This document shows positions 11,901-22,981 of a stretch of DNA of 64,000 nt, piece by piece. Position 1 is the stretch's first letter, and each line of letters starts with the position of its first letter. The stretch is taken from NCBI GenBank assembly GCA_001972305.1, contig BDDD01001639.1:248001-312000 (forward strand), given 5' to 3'. The position numbers and the translations under genes are program-made. Origin of the DNA: Cephalotus follicularis. Taxonomy: Eukaryota > Streptophyta > Magnoliopsida > Oxalidales > Cephalotaceae. The notes under the pieces are model-generated. The model worked only from the letters and a program-made list of their open reading frames with translations. It was not told the DNA's origin and did not search any database.

Positions 11901-12752
11901 ACTCACTTCGTCTGCTATCGCTTGTTGCCTCTCGGGGGTGAAGTTTCTCTTGTTTTACTTGATTGGGGGCCGCATTGGATCCACATTTAGCTTGTGGACC
12001 ATCACCTCTGGATTGATCCCAGGGACCTCCTCTACCGACCAGGAAAATACATCTTTATTATTTTTTAGGAACTTTAGTAGTTCCTTTTTCTCTACCTCTC
12101 CAAGCTGGGAGCCAACCTGGAAAAACTTCTCTGCATTGCCTTCCTCCAAAGGCACATGCACCACATCCTCTACGGGCTGTGGACAGTCAGGCTCCACTTC
12201 TCCTATAAGCTCCAAATTTGCTATGGGAAGGGCTTTTCCCTTCCCCTTGTCCTTTATGGTAGTCTTATAGCACTGCCTGACAACTTGTTGGTCTTCTCTG
12301 ACTTGCCCCATACCAAACCTGGTCAGGAATTTTACCAATAAGTGCCTTATCGACACCATCGCCTCCATATCGTTCAATCCTGGATGCCCAATTATTGAAT
12401 TATATGGGCTTCGTATATCAACCACTAGGAAATCCATTTGCACCTGGGTCTAGTGGGGGGCTGTGCTTGCAATGACTGACAATTCGATGGATCCCAGAGG
12501 ATGAACCATCTCTCCCGCAAAGCCTACCAGAGGAGTCTTTACCGGCCTTAGTTGGTCCTCTGGTATTCTCAACTGATCAAAGGCGTATTTGTAGAGGATA
12601 TTGGTCAAGCTCCCGCTATCAAGGAGGATTCTCTTCATAGTGAATAATTTCACTTGAAGAGTTACTACCACTAGATCATCACGAGGGAGATGTACTCCCT
12701 CTAAGTTCGCATCTAAAAATGATATTACCTCATTTTCTCCACCAGTCTTCAA
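8988..12752 (-). pseudogene. Element B protease-RT-RNase H-integrase region
   Basis: Fossil pol region read on the minus strand. Protease part at about 12752-12450 (KRILLDSGSLTNILYKYAF, with the DSG active-site motif). RT at about 12000-11160, with YIDD near 11515. RNase H at about 11140-10250 (VDGSSYVSRSGA). Integrase at about 10240-8960. Order and sequence match elements A, C and D closely. Broken. Confidence 0.85.
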
Positions 12753-13130
12753 CCTTTTTCTATGCGTGTATTATTACACGACAAAGGTTTGTCTAGCATA
12801 GGCTTTTCTAGCCCTGCTATGATCGCCACCAGATGCGACCCCTCCAAAGATGGTGTGTATCACACCCCTGGGCTGCTGCTCCTTTTCCTGCTATGGAGCT
12901 TCTTCTCTGCGCTCCCTTCTTCTCTAGGGAGTATCTCTATCTACATAATTTCGTAGATGACCTTTTCGAATTAGATCTTCTATCTGATTCTTCAAGTGCC
13001 TGCACTCTTCCGTATCATGCTTGTGATCACAGTGGTACCGACAGTATTTGTTCGAATCCCTCTTCTCTGCCGGGGATCTCAATGGAGCTGGCAACTACAT
13101 AGGGACCTTGTCCTTCTCCAACGCCAGTAT

Positions 13131-14488
13131 TGTTCACTGTTAAAAATAATGTTTTAAAATTTATAGCCGCAAGTGCACGGATCATGCAGTAACGGGTCGA
13201 ACACAGGGAAACGTAAACTAGTTGTAATTTATCCAACCTATGCGAAGTATACCAATTTATGAGATAAACTAATAAACTAAAGAATAAAAAATAAAAAATA
13301 ACAAAATCTAATTAAAAAGTAGTTTAGGTTATAGAAACTCACCGTAGATTGTATTGAACAATTCCATGAAGTTGAACGATCATACCTTGATAAACAACGG
13401 CAGCTAGGTCGATACGGAGTGTGGCGGTGATGACAAGACGTATGAGTAGTCATGCTAGGTCTATACGAAGTGTGGATTTTAATCAGACAAGACGTATGAG
13501 TAGTCATGCTAGGTCTATACGAAGTGTGTTCGTTGCGACAAATCGTATGAGTAGACTCCGTTGAATTAAGCTCCATTTATTCACCAACTTTCAGCTTCAC
13601 CGACAAGATGAGTGTGGATTTTAATCAGACAAACAAAGTGTGTGCGAAGGCAGAAATATTGAAGAACAAATAAAATATTCAAGGATTTTATTTGATGGAA
13701 TTGAAACAATAACAATCTAGGCTTTGTTCTAACCCAAAACCTTGAAAAACTAGCTACTAAGCATAATGAAAACTAAACTAAGGAGAGAAGGAGAATTAGG
13801 GTTTCTACCACCCTCTCTCTGCCCTATTTGGCCGAAATAACATTGTTCATATACTATACAATTGATCAAAAACGGAACAAAAGCAATCCTAGTTACAAAA
13901 TATGGCAAAAATCTAATCTTTCTATTTCTGCTGCAGAGGAAGACGTCGACTTCTTCTTAAAGGCGTCGACTTCTTTTGGTTAAAAGTCGCGACTTGCTGA
14001 GATGCGAGTGAAAGGCGTCAACTTCTTTTATGAAAGACGTCGACTTCTTTTGCTTCAAAAGTTACAGGTCAATTTTTCTCAAAGTCGTCGATGTGAATGT
14101 TGAAAGACGTCGATCTTTATGAAAGGCGTCGACGTGTTTGTAAAACGACATCGACTTCTTTTTCATAGCTCTTTGAAGATTGTTGCATTTTCCAGAAAAG
14201 ACGTCGAATTCTATAAAAAGACGTCGACTTCTTTGTTGTAAACCCAGAAAAGACATCGACTTTTAATGAAAGGAGTCGACGCTTTTTCCCTGTTTTCTGC
14301 AGATTTTGGCAATTCTTCAATCTTTACTCTTTTAAACTCCAATTTGCACACTTTTGGGTAGTATTCTTTCACTTTGGTCTTTTTGCACTTAAATCTGAAA
14401 ATCAATATAACACAACCAAAGTAGTCTATTCGAAGCATAAAAATATCACAAATAACACATTAAAAACAACACATTTTTATGCTAAACA
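13131..14488. mobile_element. Inserted LTR-like unit (solo LTR) in element B gag
   Basis: A 1358-bp unit starting TGTTCACTGTT and ending ATGCTAAACA. It is flanked by the direct repeat AGTAT at 13126-13130 and 14489-14493, with the gag sequence of B continuing on both sides. The TG..CA ends, the 5-bp duplication and the absence of any coding domain point to a solo LTR, or a very small non-autonomous LTR element. Inside are direct repeats around GGTCTATACGAAGTGTG (about 13405-13560) and the GACGTCGAC-type array at 13941-14286. Confidence 0.8.
13941..14286. repeat. GACGTCGAC motif array 1
   Basis: About a dozen copies of (A)AAGACGTCGACTTCTT or close variants (GGCGTCGAC, GACATCGAC, GAGTCGAC) at irregular spacing of 15-60 bp. 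CTGCAG sites lie just outside both ends (about 13930 and 14300). The motif is a near-palindrome. Related arrays occur in two other LTR families in this window. Confidence 0.8.
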
Positions 14489-15905
14489 AGTATCCTGGTC
14501 CGCGTCTCCAAGAGAGGGGGGAAATTGTTGCAGGTGGGGATTGGTGCCTCCCTTTTTGGTGACTCCTCCCTCTTGGAGAGCTTGTGTCTCAGCTCATCTT
14601 TTGTTAGCTCTGGCCCTCCCTTTCTCTTTTCCTTCTTCCCGGGAGCACTTCGTGAGTTCTCCTCTTTTTCCACCTGATGATTTGACCATAAAGTCTTCTG
14701 CTTCCTAGCTACCATAGCCTCCTCTGTGTTCACATACTTCTCTGCTCTTCTCAGCAGGTCTGCCATGTCCAGAGCAGGCTTCTTCATGAGTGAAAAGTTA
14801 AAGGGTGAGTTGTCTTTCAACCCACTATTCAGAGCTACCAGAGCAAAAGATGGCTCCAAGTCCTTTACCATCAGATACTCCTTATTGAATATGGTGAGGT
14901 AGTCTCTGAAGGATTCATTCTTCCCCTCCACCACATTGATCAGATGATTTGAATTCTTTCTTTGTGTGGTACTGTTGAGGATTTTTGTGATGAACATCTC
15001 TGTGAACTGGTCGTAATTTGCCATCGAATTTGGGAGCAATGTGGAATACCGCGTCTGGGCTGCACCGATCAAAGTTGCCGGGAGTCCTCGACAGAGGACA
15101 GTATCTGAAGCCTGGTGAACCAGCATGATCTGAGTGTAGTAGCGCATATGCTGGCTTGGGTCAGTGGACCCATCATACTATTTGAGATTTAGAAACCGGA
15201 ATCCTCTTGGGATATGCTCCCTCATTATCTCGGATGTGAAGGGTGTAAAGTTTATATTTCATACCTCAGATAGGTACCCCTTAGACTGCTCGGATCCTCT
15301 GAGCCTCCTTTCCATATCAGCAAACCTTCTGTTCTTGGTCTGCTCAATGTCCTCTATGTTTCTAGTATTACTAGAAACCTGTGATTGCCCTGCTAGTTTG
15401 ACCAAGTAATCCGACCTACTCCTCGGTCGGGTCTCAGTCTTAAGTGAAGCATAGGATTGTGTTCGGATCTCCTCCTCCCTCACTGATTAATCCTCTTCCA
15501 TCGGATCTTGCTCTGCAAGGTCTTGTTGAGGATTATAACTATAATCCCTCGCACTCAAAGACTTCGCCCTCAGAGATGTATCAATCTCTGACCGCCTTGG
15601 AGGATGCATGGCCCTCCTTGGCTGGTTTCGCCTTGCCCCTTGGGGCAGTTGTACTTCTAGGGCTGGCCTGCTCAGTCCAGCTTGATCCTGGAGGGCTGGT
15701 CGGCTTGGTCCAGCATGATTTTGGCTGACCAAGTTATTCGCCGACAAGGTTATAAGCCTCCCCATCTCTTGGAGAAGCTGATTGAATTGCTCGTCGGTGA
15801 TGGGAACTTGCTCGAGAGCTTGGCCGGCAGCAGAAGCTTGACTGCCAGCGGCCGCAGAGCTGGTGATTCTTCTCAGAGGCATGGTTAAATAATTTTTTGT
15901 GGCAT

Positions 15906-15923
15906 TTCCCACCGACGGCGCCA
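15906..15923 (-). promoter_or_regulatory. Element B primer-binding site
   Basis: Minus strand reads TGGCGCCGTCGGTGGGAA two bases inside the 5' LTR, the expected place for the tRNA primer-binding site. The same site is seen in D (TGGCGCCGTCTGTGGGAA) and, slightly changed, in C. I have not matched it to a specific tRNA. Confidence 0.75.
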
Positions 15924-16041
15924 ACTGTTGTGTCAAAATCAGCAATACAATAGTCCCCTACGTGTAGATGTTTAATTTGTTGAAGGAAACGCGTTGAATG
16001 CTCCAAAGAAGGTGTTGAAATGGTGTTTTATGATCCTCCCT

Positions 16042-18630
16042 TGTCATGCCCTGAACCGTGGGTTGGGCCCTACGACTCAACACATGACAATCCGTACAAT
16101 CATCATAAACATTTACTAAAAATTTAAAACTTAAATAAATCATAAACATAATCATTTATTTAATGTATGGATATACAGACCCAGTTCGATACATTTAAAT
16201 TATAATCCTACAAACCAGCAGATAAGATAAATAAATACATATTTATTCCTTGCAAGTCTGATCATAAAATGCACTGCCGAGGAGGAGGAACTTACGATAT
16301 CTTTATCCTTGGTGTTGCTGCGTGTGCCTCCACTACCTGTTCCTATACCTGACCCATTCAAAGGAATGGGTCAGCAACCCTGGCGGTTGTGTAGGTTACC
16401 ACATATACGGACACATATATACCAGAGGAAACAACCAATACAAAGCAGATGGGAAAATATAATACTTGTGTGCATACCATAAAACATCATATAAAATTCA
16501 TCCTGTGTCCTCGGACTACTCTACTCAACCATACATATCAATCACATTACAGAGGAGTCTAGTCCATTCATCCTATGATCTGGTCAGTATGTAAGGTTCA
16601 CCTTTAGGCTCACCAGCCCGCGGAATTCTCCTCCAGGTTCACCTGCCGAGCAGAATTCGCCCTTTGCTCAACCGCTCTAGCGATTCACCCTTTGGATCAC
16701 CAGCTTGGCGGAATTCACCTTTAGGTTCACCAGAGGCGGATTCGCCCAAGGATCACCTACCTCCCGGAGTTCACCCCTTTAGGTTCACCTGCTTGGTAGA
16801 GTTCTCCCCATTTTGGGCTCACCTCCCTGGGATCATCCTTATATTTCCTTTGCCATTTATATTTCATCCTATTCATAATTACTCATCATTATATAGTACC
16901 TTGGTCCTCCCCGGGTGTATTTCATTATACACACTAGCGCTCAGCCATGTAACCAAGCATGCAAGGACACATGCAAGCAACCTTTAACGCTCAACGTGCA
17001 AGAAATGCATGCCATGGCGCATGCAGGGTAAATATCTTTCTCACAACACCTGCCAGGAGACATATGCAACTAGGTGTTGTTTGAGCATGCGCATGCAAAG
17101 GACGCATGTGTGCATGCACATGGTTGTCTCTTCTTCTCGGGCGCATGTGGAAAAAACGCACCAGGCACTGTAGTTTGCCAAAATAGAGGATGGTATTTTA
17201 CCTCCGGCATGAGGTGTCCCTAGGGAATCATTTCGGCATCTCTAACATACCACCATGGCACTTCTGGCATGCGCGGGACACAGGCAAGGGGTAGTGGAGA
17301 GCTATGGTGGCATGCACGGGATGCCAGGGGAGAGCTATGGCAGGGGCAACGCATGCGTTGCTGAGCTCGGGCAGTTCATCCATGGTGCACGACGCCTCTG
17401 TCACGTCTGCTTAGTGCTTTTCCACCTCAAGCATGGTAGCTCGCATCTCAGGCGCATCACCCCAGCACCTCTGGCGCTCTCCTCGGCACCCCTGGCTTTC
17501 ACCCCATCACCATTGGCACTATGGCAGCTCGACATGGGAGCTCGATAGTTGGTGGTCGGCGTACACTGGAGTGGAGCTCGGGCATGATAATGCATCCTCA
17601 CACCCTTGCATGAAGAGCTCGGCACCATGGGAGCTCTGGTATCACAACGGAGCTCAGAACCATGGCAGCTCAGACATGGGCAGTGGAGCTCGGGCGTGGA
17701 GCTCGAGTATGGCATGGAGCTCGGTGCGTCACCATGCTTGGACGCATTGCCATAAGGACCCAGACTCCACCTCAACATCTCTGCAAATGGCGATGTCGTG
17801 CGAGATGCACTGTTGGTGCATACTGGGACGCATAGAAGGAGATGGCCACGTGCACATGCACTGCCCAGTAAATGCTCATAACCATGGAACAAAGACATAC
17901 ATATATATTCTACTCTTACATGACTAACACATATATACATTCAACAAAAACAAAACACACAGTAATTAATACGATCAATCAGAGCAGCACAAAGCAACAC
18001 ACACACCAAGTTAGTAGGCGCTCGAATACATAGCAACCTACCTAGAGAAAGGTTGAAAACGGAGATCGCCCACTTTCCTCTAAATCCTGGATTTCCTTCC
18101 CGGCTCAAGTCTGCTACACACTTTTAGCTTGCCCAATTTCTCCTTCCTTGCACAATTCTTGCTCCCAGGAAATGGGTTTATATACCACTGCAGTGCATGG
18201 GACATGGGGGCTCACTTGAACATCACCCTCTTGTCCTCTTCTTCCCACTCTCCCATTCTCCCGATTTTTCTAGATCAATTGTGCAAGAAATGGCCAAAAG
18301 TGTATTTACCAGGTCCATTTTCCTTTTTATAATAGCAATAGAAGAATCCAGAATTCTTGAGAGAATTCTCACGGGTGCAGGCCTTACTGGGGCTTGGGCC
18401 AGCCTCCTCATTCTTGGGCAAAATTACACTTTCCACTTACAAGCCCAAAAATTCAATTACTACATTAAATTCGGCCCAAAGAAATTAAAACAATCTCTTT
18501 AGCCCAATATCATAAATTATGTTCCATTAAGACCCAAATAAATACTTCATAAAATCCGGGCTCAGCCCAATAGGAAAGAAAATAATTACAAAGCCCATTA
18601 ATAATACTTTATAATATTTAGGGCTCTTAC
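16042..18630. mobile_element. Long insertion within element B LTR (solo-LTR-like, family unknown)
   Basis: A 2589-bp segment breaks the LTR of B exactly where the LTR of C is continuous. It starts TGTCATGCCCTGAACC, a form common at the start of plant gypsy LTRs, and ends near GGGCTCTTAC. I see no clear target duplication and no gag or pol domain. Its middle holds an imperfect minisatellite (16595-16830) and a GC-richer stretch full of CATGG and GGAGCTCGG words (about 17220-17760). Long frames crossing that stretch read repeats on both strands and are not convincing genes. Confidence 0.55.
16595..16830. repeat. Minisatellite, about 35-bp imperfect unit
   Basis: Repeats of a word like TTTAGGTTCACC followed by GC.GG(A)GAATTC(A/G)CCC(T), at least six degenerate copies. 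It lies inside the insertion at 16042-18630. Confidence 0.65.
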
Positions 18631-18991
18631 GCACACAAGAAGCAAACTAAACAAAGGTCTAGGAGGTTTACTCACGGGGAAACTCCAATGCTTAAGTCAG
18701 ACAGTGGCAGAGAAGATACAATAAGGTAGTTTTAAGTCTATAATTGACCGACCTGTGTATAATGTTTCTTTGCGGTATTTATAAGACTACCTGACTGTAA
18801 CTGCCTGATTGCATTGCAGAGATAATTATGAGTCCCTAGGAAACGACCAAGGATCTCGTCAATTTCCTTGTTTGGCACCGACACGTTATCTCATGCGTTA
18901 CTATTTTAGATTTTAAATTAGATGGCCACGTGGCTGTAACTCTAGAGGACACATGACAGTGTCTTATTTCAGTAGAAATTTTCCCATATCA

Positions 18992-19610
18992 AGATTTATA
19001 ATTGTAATGGAATAAATAAGCAACTAATACTATAACAATATAATTGGCTTTAGTCATTTTTCCCAACTAATTTAGAAAACATTATCATGATTAATTTTTT
19101 AATACAATCATTGGATAACTTTTATCAATATAAATCACTTATGTAATATTTCCAGTTAATCAGATATCTATAATTTTTTCATTGAATGAACTAATATTTT
19201 AGTATATACGCTTAAATTATAAAGTGGTTAAATTTTGTATATGCAGATAAAATATTTAGAAATATTCAATTTATTTAAAAATTTACATACATGATATAAA
19301 CAATCAAATTTAACGACTAGATTTTAAAAAATATAATCACAAAAAAGGTTTTCTCCAAAAAAAAAATGATTGATCATTTTAGTAGAGGAAAATGGCTAAA
19401 GCAATATCTCATGCCATCTATATACTTCTACCTGTGGCTAAACGAAATATAGAAAATTAAAGTAAAGAAAAATAAGAAGTAAGAAAATATTATTAATTAT
19501 TTCCATCCACGTATTTAAGAGTAATGATAGATAAGCGGAAAAATTAAAAAGAAAATTAATTTGTTTAGTTAACTGAAAAGAAAAGATGAATGAGTTAGTA
19601 ATTAAAAATA
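18992..19610. other. AT-rich spacer between elements B and C
   Basis: About 620 bp, strongly AT-rich, with long runs of A and T and no credible frame. It is probably old intergenic DNA into which elements B and C inserted. Confidence 0.6.
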
Positions 19611-19615
19611 ACCTA
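19611..19615. repeat. Target-site duplication ACCTA, left copy (element C)
   Basis: ACCTA precedes the TG of the C 3' LTR. The identical pentamer follows the CA of the other LTR at 32625-32629, so both ends of C are original. Confidence 0.9.
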
Positions 19616-20114
19616 TGTTGATGTTGAAATCAACACCAAAATAGTCCCATACGTGTAGATATTTGATTTGTTTAAGGAAACGCCGCGAATGCTCCGAGAA
19701 AGGTGTTTGCATGGAGTTTGGTAGTCCTCCCTGCATACAGAAAGGAACTAAACGAAGATCCATGAGGTATTACTCCCGGGTACTCTCCGATACTTAAGTC
19801 AGTAATGGTAGAGAAAACAACAATAGGGTTTTTTTAGTCTAGAATTGACCGACCTGTGTAAAATGTTGTTTTGTGGTATTTATAGGATCTTGTTGTGACT
19901 ATCTTTGCTTGCATCTCAGAGATGATTATTATACCCCTAGGAAACGGCCGAGTATCTCGCTATTCCCTTATTTATCATCAGAGCATTATGTTATGCGTTA
20001 TCTTTTCATATTGCAAATAATCCGACCACGTGTTTATAACTTCAGAGGACACTTGTCTCATTTTTCCAGAGGGCACGTGGCAGTTTTGTTTTGGGTTGAA
20101 ATTTTTCCATATCA
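19616..20114 (-). repeat. Element C 3' LTR
   Basis: TGTTGATGTT at the left end and CCATATCA at the right. On the element strand it starts TGATATGG. Two CACGTG boxes at 20027-20032 and 20074-20079 lie in U3. A TATA-like CCTATAAATACC reads on the minus strand near 19878-19889. It aligns end to end with the LTR at 32126-32624. Confidence 0.92.
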
Positions 20115-20130
20115 TATGCCCCCCCTGGTC
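20115..20130 (-). promoter_or_regulatory. Element C polypurine tract
   Basis: Minus strand reads GACCAGGGGGGGCATA immediately before the 3' LTR. The G-run plus a four-base spacer mirrors the tract of element A. Confidence 0.7.
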
Positions 20131-20582
20131 TTTATTTTCTGGGCTTGGGATAGGAGGAAGACCATTTGAGAAAGTATTCCTTTTTTAAGAGGGCCTGTAA
20201 TGTATAAAGGGGACTACTTTGTCTCTTGGGCCTTGCTACTTGGCCCAACTCTGACATTAATTATGACGCGGCAAAACATGCGTTTTTTCCATTTGTGCCT
20301 TTTCAGTTACCGCGCATAACCTCTTCGTTTCCCACACCTGATTTGACGGGCCCATGTCAACCGTTTATTCTGGCAGAGATCGCATGGTCTGAAATCAATT
20401 TTGAGCTCTTTAAATTGTTCTTCCTTTTTGGTGAAGTCTCTATACACTTCTTCAGATTTCAAGCCTTTTACTCTCCCAAATCTTTCGACTTTCTCAAACT
20501 TCAAATCGATCCTTTCTCAAATATTCTTTGTGAAAATCTCAGGTGAGCTATTTTTCATAGTTTGTTTTGTAAAAACACTTGA
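20131..20582 (+). other. Upstream region of the element C antisense ORF
   Basis: About 450 bp between the LTR and the plus-strand extra ORF. It would hold the promoter or 5' leader of that ORF if it is transcribed from inside the element. There are several T-rich and CTTT-rich stretches but no TATA box I would commit to. Confidence 0.4.
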
Positions 20583-22981
20583 GTGTCTTTAAGGTTTTCC
20601 TCGGCTTCTCATCTTCTGTCCCTCTCTCTCACCTTCGTAAAACTCCAGATAGCTAGGACTAAACAAACCGTCAGACAAATCAGTACCCCTGAAGAGGTGC
20701 GCCGTGTGGTGGGAGAAGTGAATGTCGCCATGCGTCCTCTTGGTACCGAGGAGGTCATGGAAGCCGCCACTGTGGGTGCTCCTGACGTTACCTCTACTGA
20801 GGCTAGGGTCCAAGTTTTCAGGACTCACTTCGATAGGAGTGTGCTCACTCGAGACAAAGTGAAAAATCTGGCCAAGAAGTACTGTTTTTCGAGGAGCCTA
20901 TAATACTCACCTCCCCGAGATCCCAAGGAGGTCACAGAGAGCAAACATGGTCTCTTTGTGGTGTTTGAAGATGCCCTATCGCACGGATTGAGACTTCCCA
21001 TACCACCTTTCGCTATTGCGATTCTGAGACACTTCCAAGTTCATCCCTCACCGCTTCAGGCGCAATCTTGGGCCTTTATCATAGGCTTCTTGGTGAGGTG
21101 CTTGGAAATGGGGGTGACCGCAACGGTAGGGCTGTTCAAAGAATTTCATAACCTCAATGATTCGCCTGGAAAGCGCGACTATTATTTCAAGTCTCGGGTT
21201 GGTTTTACAAAGAAGCTATTGGTTGATCTCACCAAGTCCGTCGAAGGCTGGAGGGGGAGGTATTTCCTTGTTAGGAATCTCCCTGGCTTCATTCCCTGCC
21301 ATTGGTGTGACTCGTTGGATACCCAACGCCTCAATCAGAGGGTGATTTTTTCCGCTGTCGAGAAGGCAGACCTGACGAAGCTCTCTGCGCTGGATCCAGA
21401 GGATGTGAACCTTACCATCTTTGAGGATCATTTGCACTGTGTCAGGCTGAGCATGTCCCATGGTTGGCGAGATTTCTTGGACAATGAAGAGGAGATCCCA
21501 GTGGGGATAAAGAGAGAGGGGGTTCAAAATAGCCGAGAAGAACTCGTGTCCTCTCCCTCTAATGAGGTGGGAGTTGTATTAAGCCTTCCTCCTCACCTTC
21601 TATACATCTAATGTCTTCAATTTTTATTTCAACCTTTATTTTTGTCATACTTTTGACTCTATCTTTGTGGTTCTCTACAGCAATGGCTACCCACTGTTGA
21701 CATTTTTAGAACTGCCAGGGAGAAAGCGAGAGCTGCTGCCGAGGAGGAGAGACAGGAAGCTCTGAAGAAAGTCACTACGACGACAAAGAAGAGAGCAGCA
21801 AAGGAGGTTGCTACTGCTGATGCTGAGGCTGCCAGGGTAAGGACTGCCCGTGGCAAGCGAACTTCCAAGGACCAATCATCCCTTATATCCAAAAAGCAAA
21901 AGAAGAAAAGGATAGATGGGGAAGTTTCTTCTCGGGATCCCGTCTACCCTGAGGTGCCCGTGGATGTCGGCCGGATAGGGGAAGAGCTTGAAACGCTCGA
22001 CAGGTCAGGTGTCAGCTTGAAAACCCCAGGGGAGACAGTTGAGCTCAGCAGGTTGTGCCTCCTTCCTTCCTAGGTGGATGCGAGAAAAGGTTGGCCCTGT
22101 CAACCAACTTTGGACCCACTGCATTCAGAGCAACATTAGGGTATGTCACTCCTCTCATTTTCCTTTTTAAGTGAACTCTCTACTCTTCTTTTAACTGTGA
22201 ACTTTATTTTTCAGGCTCTGAACGATGCCTATATACTGCTGGGGAGCGCCAAGGACGACTATGAGCTTATTGATCATATTCACATTTAGGTTACGGAGCT
22301 CAAGAAGTTGGCTGATGCGGCCCGTGCCCAGCTGGAGGAAGTGCTCGGGGCTCAAGAGTCTGTTATAGAGTAGAAGAGGCGCGCTCTTGAAGCTCTGGCC
22401 AAGGAGACAAGGGAGAAGGATCTCGCGGTTCACTATAATATGAGCTTCAGGATCGGTTGAAGGTTATGGAACATAGGATTTCAAAGCAGTAAGAGATGGA
22501 GGCTGCTCGAACTCAAGCGGCAGTGGAAAAGGCCCTCTCAGAATTCAAAACTTCAAATGAGTTCCAAGGTGCACTGACTAAAGTCGTGGATGACTTTAGG
22601 GCTTCCAAAAGTTTTGATGCGGAAGTTCTTAAGGATTCTGCAACACTCTATCGCAGAGGTTTTTATACCTGCCGTAACTTGATAGTGCATCATCCAAAGG
22701 CTCCTCTGGACTTTATCATTTGTGGTCCATCAGTGACAAAGTTTGACTTCTTTCCTGAAGGGGTTGATGCAGAAGAAGAGAAAGCTCTTCACGCCTTTGA
22801 GGAAAAAGAACGTCTTGCTCAGGAATATGAAGAATCTCCAAGCGTAGAGCTTCCAGGTGCGATGGTCCCTTACATCGGTCCTACCGCGGATCCTGATTTT
22901 GTTCCTTCACCCGAGGACTCTCAAGTGCCTCCTTCTCATCCTGTATATAATGTCCTTTCAGGGGATGAAGCTTCAGGGTAG
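20583..22981 (+). pseudogene. Element C antisense extra ORF (putative gypsy-type transposon domain protein)
   Basis: On the strand opposite to C pol, homologous to the antisense ORF of A. ARTKQT is at 20652-20669, followed by PEEV and then the domain blocks PDVTSTEARVQVFRTHF, FEDALSHGLRLPIPPFAI and SPLQAQSWAFIIGFLVRCL (about 20760-21120) and VRNLPGFIPCHW. A basic, Ala/Lys/Glu-rich coiled-coil-like part follows (about 21690-21900), and later helical segments (ELKKLADAARAQLEEVLGAQ near 22300). The C-terminal part, 22490-22981, includes TLYRRGFYTCRNLIVHHP and an acidic Pro-rich tail (PSPEDSQVPPSHPVYNVL). GT..AG-like boundaries around 21565-21682 suggest that the family uses splicing. Broken. Function unknown. 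Confidence 0.68.

Larger units (their letters stand above)
12753..15882 (-). pseudogene. Element B gag region, split by an insertion
   Basis: Starts at the ATG 15882 just downstream of the LTR and primer-binding site (MPLRRITSS, as MPPRKNT in D). A proline/alanine/glutamine-rich N-terminal part is followed by the retrotransposon gag core (about 15150-14640), with blocks HQASDTVLCRGLPATL, FLTKxLNSTTQRKNS-like, and ALDMADLLRRAEKYVN. The zinc-knuckle region lies at about 13060-12950, beyond the insertion at 13131-14488. Structural nucleocapsid/capsid precursor in life. Now broken. Confidence 0.8.
8121..18991 (-). mobile_element. Element B: Ty3/gypsy LTR retrotransposon, Tat type, 5' half, host of insertions
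   Basis: Minus-strand fossil. From high to low coordinate it has a 5' LTR (18991-15926), a primer-binding site, gag, protease, RT-RNase H, integrase and the start of the post-pol spacer. The spacer is cut off at 8121 by element A, so the antisense ORF and 3' LTR of B are predicted left of the window beyond A. B contains insertions at 13131-14488 and 16042-18630. It is broken, with more than ten breaks. Its LTR belongs to the same subfamily as that of C. Confidence 0.85.
15926..18991 (-). repeat. Element B 5' LTR, split by an insertion
   Basis: The LTR begins on the plus strand with TGTTGTGTC at 15926 and ends TTCCCATATCA at 18991. Its two parts (15926-16041 and 18631-18991) align with the ends and middle of the 499-bp LTR of element C. 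A CACGTG box is at 18927-18932 and a TATA-like stretch (minus strand TATAAATACC) near 18775. If AGATT at 18992-18996 is the target duplication, its partner lies left of the window. Confidence 0.78.

Noticed and set aside
17401-17940. Two long overlapping frames on opposite strands (about 160-180 residues)
   Set aside because: Both read through CATGG and GGAGCTCGG repeats in a GC-richer patch. Composition follows the repeat, no domain is seen, and the stretch lies inside an insertion in an LTR.
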